Assembly (NCBI RefSeq): GCF_041435195.1
Contig: NZ_CP108106.1
Span: 8,445,001 to 8,509,000, forward strand
Origin: Streptomyces sp. NBC_00224
Lineage (GTDB): Bacteria; Actinomycetota; Actinomycetes; Streptomycetales; Streptomycetaceae
Length of the DNA: 64,000 nucleotides
Reading direction: 5' to 3'
This document shows, piece after piece, positions 44,563 through 53,285 of the stretch. Each line of letters starts with the position of its first letter. Positions within the stretch are counted from its first letter, which is position 1. A program made the position numbers and the translations under genes. Below the pieces are notes generated by a model, which saw only the letters and a program-made list of their open reading frames with translations, had not been told where the DNA came from and did no database searches.

Positions 44563-47500
44563 TCAGTAACGGTGAGCCCCCCACTCACCCCCGGCGGGCT
44601 CACGGGTGGCAAGGGCCTGGCGGGCGCGCTCGGCGCCCGCGCGGGCGCGGGCCAGCTGGTCGTGCTCGACGGTGCCGGCCGCGACCGTCGCGGCGGTGGA
44701 GTGGTGGACGAGTGCCTCGTCGTAGTGGCCGCCGCCGTGGAGTGCCTCGGCGAGACCGTTGAGGGCGGAGGCCTCGCCGTAGCGTTCCCCGTTCTCACGG
44801 AACAGTTCGAGGGCGCGCCGATGGTGATCGGCCGCGGTCCCGAACGCCCCCTGCTCCAGCCTGATGTCACCGAGGCCGGACAGCGCGTACGCCTCGCCGC
44901 CGTGGTGCCCGAGGAGCCGGAAGAGGGCGAGGGCCTGCCGCTGGTGATCGGCCGCCTCCTCGTACCGGCCGAGCCGCAGGAGGGCGTTGCCGAGGTGGGA
45001 GAGGGTGCGCGCGCGGCCGATCCGGTCACCGGTCAGATCGTGCAGGGCGAGGGCCTTTCGTTGGTGGTCGGCCGCCTCCTCGTACTGGCCGAGGCGCAGG
45101 CAGACGTTGCCGAGGTTGGTCAGTGTGCGTGCCTGGCCAACCTGGTCCCCGGTCTCCCGGTAGAGGGTGAGGGCTTGTTGATGGTCGCGTGCGGCGTCGC
45201 GGAGGCGGCCCAGCCGCCAGTGGAGATTGCCGAGGTTGGACAGGGTCCTGGCCTGCCCCTTGCGGTCCTCCGTCCGCCGGTGCAGCCCCAGGGCTCGTAC
45301 GAGGTGGTCCGCGGCTGGTCCGGCGTCGGCGAGCCGCCAGTGCGCGACACCGAGGTTGGTCAGAGCATGGGCCTGGCCCCTCAGGTCACCGGTCGCCTCG
45401 GCGGCGCTCAGGGCGTGGCGGTGGATCTCCAGCGCCTCGGTGTGGTGACCGGCGTCGAGGTGGCGGAAGAGGAGGGCGGCCAGGCGTACGGCGTGCCCGG
45501 GGCTGCCGCGGTCCGCGGCCACCGCGCAGATGGCGGCCAGGGTGGGGCGCTCGGTGTCCAGCCAGGCCCGTGCCGCGTCCGGGTCGTCGGCGATGGGAGG
45601 GGCGTACGCCGGTGGCGCGACAGTGGGTCTGTGGTGCCGCTCTGCGGGGTAGAGGGCGTCCATGGCGGCGGCTGCCGTGCTCAGGTAGTGGTCGAAGAGA
45701 CGGGTGAGCGCGGCCTGCCGATCGGCCTCGGAGTCATGCGTACGGGCCAGGCGGTACGCGTAGGCGCGCAGCAGGTCGTGCGTGCCGAACCGGCCGGGCC
45801 GGGCGGGCTGCAGGAGGTGGGCGCGGGCCAGCAGCGCCAGTGTCCTGGCGGCCCGGGCCGGGCCGTCACCGACGACGGCCGCCCGCTCCTCGCCCGGCGG
45901 GTGGCCTGGCCCCTCGCCCGATCCCGGTGTGTCGCCCAGCAGGGCGGCGACGGCGTGGGCGTCGGCCTCCGGGCCGGGGTGCAGGCTCAGCAGGCGGAAG
46001 GTGCGGGCGGCGGGGGCGAGCAGATGCTGGTACGACCAGGAGAACACCGCCTCCACCGCCGCGCGTGGGTCGCCGCCCGCGTCCAGCAGATCCAGTCGCC
46101 GCTGCAGGTCGGCCAGCTCCGCCACAAGGTCCCCCAGCGGCAACGGCGGGCGGGCGATGGCGAGTTCGGCCGCGACCCGGAGCGCCAGCGGGAGCCGTAC
46201 GCACTGGTCGGCCAGGGTGGCGGCCGGCCCCGGTTCGATGTCGACCCGCGCGCCGACGAGCGTCCGCAACAGGGCGACCGCGTCGGGCAGCGCGAGCGGG
46301 CCCAGCCCGATGCGGCGGGCGCCGTGCAGAGCCACCAGGCCCGCCAGGCTGTCCCGGCTGGTGACCACGACCGCGCAGGACGGCGAGCCGGGCAGCAGCG
46401 GGCGGACCTGCTCCTCGGACAGGGCGTTGTCAAGGACCACCAGCATGCGCCGGTCGGCCATCTCGGTCCGGTACCGGCTCGCGCGGTCGTCGACGTCGGG
46501 CGGGATGGCGTCACCGGCCACCCCGAGGACGGTGAGGAACCGGGTGAGGGCGTCACCGGGCGGCATGGGGTGGTCCAGGTCGTAGCCGCGCAGGTTGACG
46601 TAGAGCTGGCCGTCGGAAAACCGGTGCCGCGTCCGGTGCGCCCAGTGGACGGCCAGCGCGGTCTTGCCCACCCCGGCCGTGCCGGAGACCACCGAGACGG
46701 CCATCGCCGTCGGACTTCCGCCCGCCCTGCTCAACAGCCGGTCGAGGGCTGACAGTTCCCTGTCCCGGCCGAAGAAGTCGGGCACGTCCGCGGGTAATTG
46801 CGCGGGGAGCGCGCTGACACCCACCGGGACTGGGCCGGAGACCGCGTCCCCGCCGGAGACATGCCCGTGGCCGTGGCCGGGGCCATGGTCGGGAGTCGGA
46901 GCGCGAGGACGCCCGGTGCGGCGGCGCAGCACGGCCGCATAGGCCTCGGACAGTTCAGGGCCGGGGTCGACACCGAGCTCGTCGGCCAGTCGGCGGTGGC
47001 TTCGCCGGTAGACGGCGACCGCCTGGTCGCGTCGGCCGACGGTCTCGTACGCCCGGATGAGTCGGGCCTGGGCGTCCTCATCCAAGGGCTGCGCGGCTGC
47101 GGCCTCCTCCAGGACGGGGAGCACGTCGGCGCTCCTTCCCGCCGTGATCATGGCTTCGCCGTACTGGGCGATCACGCCACGACGCTCCCCGGCCAGTGCG
47201 ACGAGCATCGGGTGAGCGGCGAGGAACGGCAGGTCGGCGAGGGGCGGTTGCTGCCACAGCCCGACCGCGTCGGCCAGCAGCGCCGCGGCCCGCTCCTGGC
47301 CGCCGTCCCGCCGTGCGGTCTCCGCCGCGGTGACCAGGCCTCGAAAACGCAGCAGATCGATGGCGCCGTACGGAACGCGCAGCGCGTAGCCGTCGCCGAG
47401 CCGGGGCAGCACCGCGCTGGGGGCGCGCGGCTGCCGCCCGGGCTCCAACAGTCGGCGCAGGTGCTTGATGTGGGTCTGGATGACGTTTGTCGCGGTCGCC

Positions 47501-47664
47501 GGCGGCCATTCGCCCCACAGGGCGTCCGCGAGTCCGGAGTACGGCAGTTGCTGTCCACGGGACACGGCCAGCAGGGCGAGGATCGCGCGGCGTTGGGGCG
47601 AACCGAGGGGGAGGCGTGTGCCGTCCCGCCAGGCGCAGACCGGCCCGAGTACCTGAACGTGCAT
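44563..47664 (-). CDS. AfsR-like SARP regulator (wHTH-BTAD-NB-ARC-TPR)
   Basis: 1033 residues, close to AfsR (993). Order: OmpR-type winged helix (1-95, VQVLGPVCAWRDGTRLPLGSPQRRAILALL), BTAD (about 100-250, ending GVDPGPELSEAYAAVL), an AAA/STAND ATPase with P-loop SGTAGVGKTALAVHW near 325-340, then a long array of TPR units (about 720-1010; repeated ALTNLGVAHWRLADAG, RTLSNLGNLHWRLGRLRDA and GQYEEAADHQRKAL types). AfsR integrates Ser/Thr phosphorylation to switch on secondary metabolism and sporulation genes. Two Ser/Thr kinases lie divergently just upstream, so a kinase-SARP pair like AfsK-AfsR is plausible. The target genes are unknown. Confidence 0.9.
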   Translation of the reverse strand: MHVQVLGPVCAWRDGTRLPLGSPQRRAILALLAVSRGQQLPYSGLADALWGEWPPATATNVIQTHIKHLRRLLEPGRQPRAPSAVLPRLGDGYALRVPYGAIDLLRFRGLVTAAETARRDGGQERAAALLADAVGLWQQPPLADLPFLAAHPMLVALAGERRGVIAQYGEAMITAGRSADVLPVLEEAAAAQPLDEDAQARLIRAYETVGRRDQAVAVYRRSHRRLADELGVDPGPELSEAYAAVLRRRTGRPRAPTPDHGPGHGHGHVSGGDAVSGPVPVGVSALPAQLPADVPDFFGRDRELSALDRLLSRAGGSPTAMAVSVVSGTAGVGKTALAVHWAHRTRHRFSDGQLYVNLRGYDLDHPMPPGDALTRFLTVLGVAGDAIPPDVDDRASRYRTEMADRRMLVVLDNALSEEQVRPLLPGSPSCAVVVTSRDSLAGLVALHGARRIGLGPLALPDAVALLRTLVGARVDIEPGPAATLADQCVRLPLALRVAAELAIARPPLPLGDLVAELADLQRRLDLLDAGGDPRAAVEAVFSWSYQHLLAPAARTFRLLSLHPGPEADAHAVAALLGDTPGSGEGPGHPPGEERAAVVGDGPARAARTLALLARAHLLQPARPGRFGTHDLLRAYAYRLARTHDSEADRQAALTRLFDHYLSTAAAAMDALYPAERHHRPTVAPPAYAPPIADDPDAARAWLDTERPTLAAICAVAADRGSPGHAVRLAALLFRHLDAGHHTEALEIHRHALSAAEATGDLRGQAHALTNLGVAHWRLADAGPAADHLVRALGLHRRTEDRKGQARTLSNLGNLHWRLGRLRDAARDHQQALTLYRETGDQVGQARTLTNLGNVCLRLGQYEEAADHQRKALALHDLTGDRIGRARTLSHLGNALLRLGRYEEAADHQRQALALFRLLGHHGGEAYALSGLGDIRLEQGAFGTAADHHRRALELFRENGERYGEASALNGLAEALHGGGHYDEALVHHSTAATVAAGTVEHDQLARARAGAERARQALATREPAGGEWGAHRY

Positions 47665-48102
47665 GAGCTTCCCCGCCCCGCCGTTTCATGATTCCCTCAC
47701 CTTTCCCTTTCTCTATCGCCATCAGAGGTCTATCCGGAAGGCCCATTCCGGCCCACTGCGGCACTGCGGCTCCCTTGAACTGGACGACCTCCACACTGCG
47801 CGACAGTTCGAGCCATGTTCGGTCATCTTCGGCTATGGCTCCTCCGAACAGGCGGCGCGATGCTGGTAAGCGTCCGGTGCGGCGACGGCGGGGGAGGGGG
47901 CTCCGGTGAGCATGGCAGCGGGGTCGGTGGTCGTGGCGATGGCCGAGCAGCATCGGGGCGCGTCAAGCTCGCCCGCTGCCGCGAACTCCACAAGGCCCTC
48001 GTAGTCGTCCGCGAAGGCGACGCTTTGGAGTAAAAGCTGGCATCTCGCGAATGGTTCGGCATCTTGACAGCGGCCCTTGGGTCGCGGGACAGGGGGGATC
48101 GG
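47665..48102. other. Intergenic region between AfsR-like gene and kinase 1
   Basis: About 440 bases with no intact gene. It should hold divergent promoters for the SARP gene and the kinase. Short frames on both strands (about 47815-48033 plus, 47833-48132 minus) have weak or mixed codon bias and no recognised family; they might be relics of a small gene. No strong hairpin was seen. Confidence 0.4.
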
Positions 48103-50031
48103 GTGGGAGCGCTGGAGCGGTTGGAGCCGCAAGACCCTCGGCAGGCGGGACGCTACCGAATCGTGGCACGGCTCGGCTCCGGCGGCATGGGGCAGGTGTA
48201 CTTGGCGCGCTCACCCGGCGGGCGTCTGGTCGCGGTGAAGGTGGTACGTCCGGAGCTGGCCAGGGACGCCGACTTCCGGCGCCGCTTCGCCCGCGAGGTC
48301 ACCGCCGCCCGGCGGGTCAACGGTGCCTTCACCGCGGGCGTGGTCGACGCCGACCCGGACGCCTCCCCCGCCTGGCTGGCCGTCGTATACGTACCAGGTG
48401 TTTCGCTGGGCGAGGCGATCTCTGGGCACGGCCCCTGGTCGGCGCAGCCAGTACTCGCTCTGGGCGCGGGTCTGGCCGAAGCCCTGGAGGCGATCCACGC
48501 GGCCGGGGTTGTCCATCGAGACCTGAAACCCTCCAACGTGCTTCTCGCTGCCGACGGCCCGAGGGTGATCGACTTCGGCATCTCGGTGGCGAGCGAGGAC
48601 AGCGTGCTGACCCACACAGGCATGACGATCGGCACTCCTGGCTTCATGTCCCCAGAACAGCTCACCGGCCAGCAGGTCGGACCGGCCAGTGATGTCTTCG
48701 CCCTGGGCGCGCTGTTGGCTTATACCGCCACTGGAGTCGGCCCGTTCGGCACCGGCACCCCGCACGCCCTGCACTTTCGCGCCGTATACGAACAGCCCAG
48801 CCTGGCCTCGCTCTCACCCGAACTGCGCCCTGTGGTGGCCGCCTGCCTGGCCAAACAGCCCGACCAGCGCCCCACTGTGGACGCCCTGCTCAACTGGCTG
48901 ACCACGGTCGGCGGCTGCGACAAGGGCGATGAGACGGCCGCCGCCACGCTGCTACTCACTGAGCCCGGTTGGATGCCCGACCGGATCGCCCGGCTCGTAC
49001 GGGAACACTCTGATACATCCCCACCCCCGACTCCACCCCCCACTCCACCCCCGCCTCCGCCGGGCCAACCTCCCGTACTTCCCAACGCTCCCGCACCGCC
49101 ACCTGTACTGCACCAGGCACCCACGCAGATCGCGGAGCCGTCTGGCCCGGTCCTGTCCTCTCCTGCCTCCGCCGCCAGTGGATCCGACGTGGCAGAGCAG
49201 CCGAAGGGGGCGACCGACCAAGCGCGCGACCGTGCACCGGCCGATGCCGAGTCCCTCGGCACTCCCCGTCCAAGGCCGGAACCACGCCATCGGCGTGTGC
49301 CACCGCTGGTGGCCGCACTGGGGGTTGCCCTGGCAACCTCAGCGATCGTGGTACTCGCGGTCTTTCTGGGGGAGACCGGTTCCGATGGCAAGGGCGGCGA
49401 GTCTCCCGGGCAGGAGCAGACGGGCTCGTACTCTCAGTCCTCTGAGTCCTCTTCCCCCTCCGACTCCTCGACGAGCACGACAGAGCCCTCTGGTGTCGGC
49501 CCCGTGAAGTTCGCCAAGCTGCCCAAGGCATGCAAGACGATCACCGAAGGGACGCTTGAGCAGTTGGTGCCCGGTGTGACGGACAGGAACGGCACGGCCG
49601 ACACGAGCAACACGGCCGACCGCGCCCGCTGTTACTGGAGCGGAAGAGATAACACCGACCACTTCCGCTTTCTCTCGGTTGCCCTGTGGCGCTACGACTC
49701 CGACACACGCAGCGGCGAGAGGCACGCCGAGGACACCTACACGAACGTTATCGCCGACGTCCGGACAAGTACCGCCGCCTGGAACATCAAGACTGAGCCC
49801 GTGTTCGACATCGGCGACCAGGTAACCGCCATCAGCTCCGACTCGAAGACCAACGACCACAACTACAAAGACGCGACGCTCGTGGTCCGTACGGGCAATG
49901 TCGTGGTCAGGGTCTACGACAGTGGCACGGGCTTCGCCGGCACGCGCCCGCCCGACTCCGCGAGCATGGTGCGGGATGCGACGACAGCGGCGAAGGCCGC
50001 CATCGAATCGGTCGCCGATGCCAACAGGTAG
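48103..50031 (+). CDS. Transmembrane Ser/Thr protein kinase 1, DUF3558-like extracellular domain
   Basis: 642 residues from GTG 48103 (strong GGGGGGA upstream; a TTG 39 bases earlier is less likely). The kinase domain (about 15-270) has LGSGGMGQVYLA (Gly loop), AVKVV Lys, HRDLKPSN with Asp140, and DFGIS. A Pro-rich stretch follows, then a membrane helix (about 410-435, LVAALGVALATSAIVVLAVF). The extracellular part is Ser-rich, then about 150 residues with a Cys pair and SVALWRYDSD, resembling DUF3558-type lipoprotein domains. It is a PknB-family kinase that senses an external signal through a fold usually found in lipoproteins. It is divergent from the AfsR-like gene. Confidence 0.9.
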   Translation: MGALERLEPQDPRQAGRYRIVARLGSGGMGQVYLARSPGGRLVAVKVVRPELARDADFRRRFAREVTAARRVNGAFTAGVVDADPDASPAWLAVVYVPGVSLGEAISGHGPWSAQPVLALGAGLAEALEAIHAAGVVHRDLKPSNVLLAADGPRVIDFGISVASEDSVLTHTGMTIGTPGFMSPEQLTGQQVGPASDVFALGALLAYTATGVGPFGTGTPHALHFRAVYEQPSLASLSPELRPVVAACLAKQPDQRPTVDALLNWLTTVGGCDKGDETAAATLLLTEPGWMPDRIARLVREHSDTSPPPTPPPTPPPPPPGQPPVLPNAPAPPPVLHQAPTQIAEPSGPVLSSPASAASGSDVAEQPKGATDQARDRAPADAESLGTPRPRPEPRHRRVPPLVAALGVALATSAIVVLAVFLGETGSDGKGGESPGQEQTGSYSQSSESSSPSDSSTSTTEPSGVGPVKFAKLPKACKTITEGTLEQLVPGVTDRNGTADTSNTADRARCYWSGRDNTDHFRFLSVALWRYDSDTRSGERHAEDTYTNVIADVRTSTAAWNIKTEPVFDIGDQVTAISSDSKTNDHNYKDATLVVRTGNVVVRVYDSGTGFAGTRPPDSASMVRDATTAAKAAIESVADANR

Positions 50032-50192
50032 CTCGGAGGCTGCGAGTACGACACCCGCACCGCAACAGCCCGTCTTGCCGCCATGGACGTCGCCGAGGGG
50101 CGGGCCGTGTGAACCCGCCCGAACGTGTACCCCCTAGGCTGGTGCCCGCCACTTGGCGGATCTTGGACAGTGCGACGAACGGAGCGTGACAG

Positions 50193-51917
50193 GTGACGGG
50201 GGCGAACGGCGCGGAGCTCGTCGGAGAGGTTCTGGGCGGGCGATACCGCGTGACCGCGATGATCGGGCGCGGTGGCATGGGTGTGGTCGCCCGGGCGGTG
50301 GACCAGCTGCTGAACCGCGAGGTCGCCGTCAAGGTCCTGCGGGCCTACACCGACGCTTCCCCGGCCGAACTGGCCGATCTGCGGGTCCGGATGCAGCGGG
50401 AGGCGCAGGCCGCCGCCCGTATCCGGCACAGCGGTGTGGTCACCGTGCACGACGTGGTCGAGGAGCAGGGGCTGCCGGTCATCGTCATGGAGCTGGTCGA
50501 CGGGCCCTCCCTCGACGACGTGCTGGCGGAGCGCGGCCCGCTGGACCCGCGCGAAGCGGCCGCGATCGGCGCCAAGCTGATGGACGCGCTCGACGCGGCA
50601 CACCGGGCCGGGGTCCTCCACCGGGACGTCAAGCCCGGCAACGTACTGCTTGAGCGTGGGGGTACCGCCCATGCCGAAGGCTATGGGGGAGGCCGTGTCG
50701 TGCTCACCGACTTCGGTATCGCCACCATGGAGACCGCCGGCGATGAGGCCCTGGCCAAGCTGACCCAGAGCGGTCAGATCGTCGGCTCCCTCGACTATCT
50801 GCCGCCGGAGCGAGCACAGGGCCGGGAGCCGGGTGCCGCGTCGGACATCTGGGCGCTCGGCATGACGCTGTACGCGGCCGTGGAGGGCTCTTCGCCCTTC
50901 CGCCGTACGTCGGTGTGGTCCACGCTGGCGGCGATCGTCGGCGAACAGCTGCCGGAGCCCCGGCGAGCCGGACCGCTCACCACGGTGCTGCAGGCGCTGA
51001 TGGCCAAGGACCCGCTGCAGCGGCCCGACGCCGGGCAGGCGCGCGAGATGCTGGAGGCGGTCGCCGGGGGCAGGACGGTGGACCTCGCGCCGGCACCGGC
51101 CCTCCAGCCCGTCACTTCGCCGGCCTTCGGTCCCGCCGCCGCGCCGTTCTCCCAGCCCGCCCCCCAGCCCGTTGCCTCCTACACGCCGACCGACGCCTTC
51201 GGCACCCCTCCGCCGTCGGGCATGGCGCCTGGCATGTCCGCCGGTCACGGCAGCCGTTCCGAGACCCGTGCCACGACCGTCCGCGCGCGGCGCCGCACCC
51301 GTACCGTCGTCGCGGTGGCCGCCGCCACCGTCGTCACCTGCGGCGGAGTCGCCTACGCTCTGGTGGACATGGGGGGCGACGCGGGCAGTGGGGCGAACCC
51401 GGCGCTTTCCCCGGCGAGTACCCCCGCCGACGGTGACATGTCCGGCACGACCGACGGCCCGACCTCCCCGGGAGACCTGACGCGCATAGGCCCCAGCGCG
51501 ACGCCGTCCAGCACTCCCTCGAAGAAGGGCGGGGACCGAGCGACAGGTCCCACGCCGAAGCCCGGCAACAGCGGAGGCGGGTCGGCCGTCGACCCGTCCA
51601 ACTCGACGAAGGCAAAGCCCAGTTCCACGGTGAAGGAGCCCGTCCCGGTGTCGACGGCGTGCACCGGCTGGGCCCACTCGAACCGCAGCGACGGCTACGG
51701 TTACGCGTCCCAAAGCACCCACCTCTACACCGGGCCGTACGCGGCATGCTCCTATGTGACCGCGGTCAAGTCCGGAGTGAAGGTCTACTACCACTGCTAC
51801 GTCGCCAACGCCCAGGGCAACAAGTGGATCTACGCCCGCATCCAGGGCACGAACACTGAAGGCTGGCTGTTCAGCGACAAATCCACCCTGGCGGGCGGCA
51901 CACTCGCCAGCTGCTGA
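50193..51917 (+). CDS. Transmembrane Ser/Thr protein kinase 2, SH3-like extracellular domain
   Basis: 574 residues from GTG 50193. The kinase domain (about 10-285) has IGRGGMGVVARA, AVKVL, HRDVKPGN with Asp145, DFGIA and PPERAQG. A Pro/Ala linker, a membrane helix (about 372-392, VVAVAAATVVTCGGVAYALV), a Ser/Thr/Pro-rich spacer and a Cys-containing C-terminal domain (about 490-574; ACTGWAHS, TGPYAACSYVTAV, KWIYARIQGTNTEGWLFSD) follow. The last resembles secreted bacterial SH3 domains. A short palindromic repeat lies within the kinase domain coding sequence. It follows kinase 1 by 160 bases and probably shares its regulation. Confidence 0.9.
   Translation: MTGANGAELVGEVLGGRYRVTAMIGRGGMGVVARAVDQLLNREVAVKVLRAYTDASPAELADLRVRMQREAQAAARIRHSGVVTVHDVVEEQGLPVIVMELVDGPSLDDVLAERGPLDPREAAAIGAKLMDALDAAHRAGVLHRDVKPGNVLLERGGTAHAEGYGGGRVVLTDFGIATMETAGDEALAKLTQSGQIVGSLDYLPPERAQGREPGAASDIWALGMTLYAAVEGSSPFRRTSVWSTLAAIVGEQLPEPRRAGPLTTVLQALMAKDPLQRPDAGQAREMLEAVAGGRTVDLAPAPALQPVTSPAFGPAAAPFSQPAPQPVASYTPTDAFGTPPPSGMAPGMSAGHGSRSETRATTVRARRRTRTVVAVAAATVVTCGGVAYALVDMGGDAGSGANPALSPASTPADGDMSGTTDGPTSPGDLTRIGPSATPSSTPSKKGGDRATGPTPKPGNSGGGSAVDPSNSTKAKPSSTVKEPVPVSTACTGWAHSNRSDGYGYASQSTHLYTGPYAACSYVTAVKSGVKVYYHCYVANAQGNKWIYARIQGTNTEGWLFSDKSTLAGGTLASC
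50654..50693 (+). repeat. Short interspersed palindrome inside coding sequence (copy C)
   Basis: GCGTGGGGGTACCGCCC followed by a spacer and ATGGGGGAGGC, the same repeat class as copy A. It lies in frame between HRDVKPGNVLLE and VVLTDFGIA of kinase 2, where it lengthens a loop with GGTAHAEGYGGGR. The insertion avoids the catalytic motifs. Confidence 0.6.
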
Positions 51918-52075
51918 GGCTGATCCGCAATTCACCAGAGGGTGCGTTGCGGGTCGCGGCCGGGGCGGTTGTGCATCTGCTGGCCACCGCCATCGAGGAG
52001 GGCCGGGATCTGTCCTCGATGACGGCATCCTGGCCAACACGGCTTACCGTCTGCTGGTGGCCCGACGGCCTGGCC

Positions 52076-52810
52076 TCACTTCAGGTGCCGGGTGAAGAAC
52101 CGGGCCGCGACGTCCCCCGCGAACTGCGGGACGCCGGTGTGCCCGCCCATGTTGGCGTGCAGGGACTTCTCCTTGGAGCCGAAGGCGTCGAACAGGTCCA
52201 GGGCCGCCTGCCGGTCGTTGCCTTCGTCGTCCCACTGCAGCAGGACGTGCAGCGGAATGGTGACCTGCCGGGCCTCCTCGAACAGGGCGCGGGGCACGAA
52301 ACTCCCGGCGAACAGAACGGCGGCCGAGATACGCGGCTCGACCACCGCCAGCCGGATGCCGATGGAGATCACTCCGCCCGAGTACCCGACCGGGCCGCAG
52401 ATCTCGGGCAGCGAAAGGAGGGCGTCCAGGGCGGCCTGCCATTCCGGGACCACCTTGTCGACCAGCGGGAGGATGAGGGCGTCGACGATCTCGTCGCTGA
52501 CTGGCTCGCCGGCTTCCATCGCCCGGCGCAGATCGGCGCGGGCCTGCTCGGCGGCGGGCCAACGGGGCCGGTCGCCGCTTCCGGGGAGCTCGATGGTGGC
52601 CGTGGCGAAGCCATCCGCCGCGGCGTGCCGAGCCCGGGCCACCAGCCGGGGGTACATCTTGCGCAGCCCGAGCGGGGGGTGGCCGAGCAGGATCAGCGGC
52701 GCCGGTGCGGATGCGGACACGGGAGTCCACAGGATGCCGGGGATCTCGCCGAGGCTGAATTCGCGTTCGAGGACGCCGTCGTCGAGACGCTGTTCAGAAG
52801 TGAAATGCAT
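52076..52810 (-). CDS. Alpha/beta hydrolase (dienelactone-hydrolase-like)
   Basis: 244 residues from ATG 52810 (AAAGG upstream); the longer frame above it has no support. Alpha/beta fold: ILLGHPPLGLRKMYPRL, GFATATIELPGSG, and PVGYSGGVISIGI, where the nucleophile elbow reads GYSGG. The acid-His end is VLLQWDDEGNDRQAALDLFDAFG then HTGVPQFAGD, with His near the C-terminus. No signal peptide. Substrate unknown. It is transcribed toward kinase 2, with about 160 bases between the ends; a short plus-strand relic frame (about 51947-52030) lies there. Confidence 0.82.
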   Translation of the reverse strand: MHFTSEQRLDDGVLEREFSLGEIPGILWTPVSASAPAPLILLGHPPLGLRKMYPRLVARARHAAADGFATATIELPGSGDRPRWPAAEQARADLRRAMEAGEPVSDEIVDALILPLVDKVVPEWQAALDALLSLPEICGPVGYSGGVISIGIRLAVVEPRISAAVLFAGSFVPRALFEEARQVTIPLHVLLQWDDEGNDRQAALDLFDAFGSKEKSLHANMGGHTGVPQFAGDVAARFFTRHLK

Positions 52811-53285
52811 GGTCGTGCCTTTCGGGAGTGCACGGAACGGCGCTCCCGGACGACCTATCGCCCGACCGTGGCCCCGGAGGGGAGCACCCATGTCGATACT
52901 GCGTTCACGGGTACCACCTCCTCGTTCTCTCGCACGGCCACCGAAAAAGTAGCAGTGGTCGCCGTGGTCCGCCAACGGGTTTTTGCGGAGGCTCCGTGGC
53001 CGGATGCCACGGCGCCGCTCGCATCAATCCCCGTTATCGACGCGGCGCCGCTCCTTGAGTGGACCGTCATGTGTATCACTGCTCAAGCCGGTGATGGCGT
53101 ACGGATAAGTCTGCGGCAACCCGGAGTGCACCCGCACCTACATCGACCGTTCACGGGGCATGCGTCGGCAGTGGTGTGGCATGGAGTCCTGCGGCAACAA
53201 GATCAAGGCAGCCGCGTACCGCGCCCGCAAAAGGACCGACCCCGCACCGGCCCACTGACCCGATACATTGACGCTGCGACGCGGT
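52811..53285. other. Promoter region of the hydrolase gene and decayed sequence
   Basis: Besides the CGNR zinc-finger fragment (53112-53258), no gene is supported. The first 150 bases presumably hold the hydrolase promoter. The rest looks like the eroded upstream part of the CGNR gene. Confidence 0.35.
53112..53258 (+). pseudogene. CGNR zinc-finger fragment (C-terminal end of an ABATE/CGNR regulator)
   Basis: 48 codons to a TGA encode CGNPECTRTYIDRSRGM followed by RRQWCGMESCGNKIKAAAYR, the typical CGNR zinc finger, which normally ends a 180-200-residue DNA-binding protein. The frame is interrupted by TAA a few codons upstream and no N-terminal domain is present, so it is a remnant. Confidence 0.65.

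Noticed and set aside
47833..48132. 99-residue minus-strand frame between the SARP and kinase genes
   Set aside because: Overlaps the kinase start and has no convincing family match; a faint DUF397-like ending was not enough to call it.
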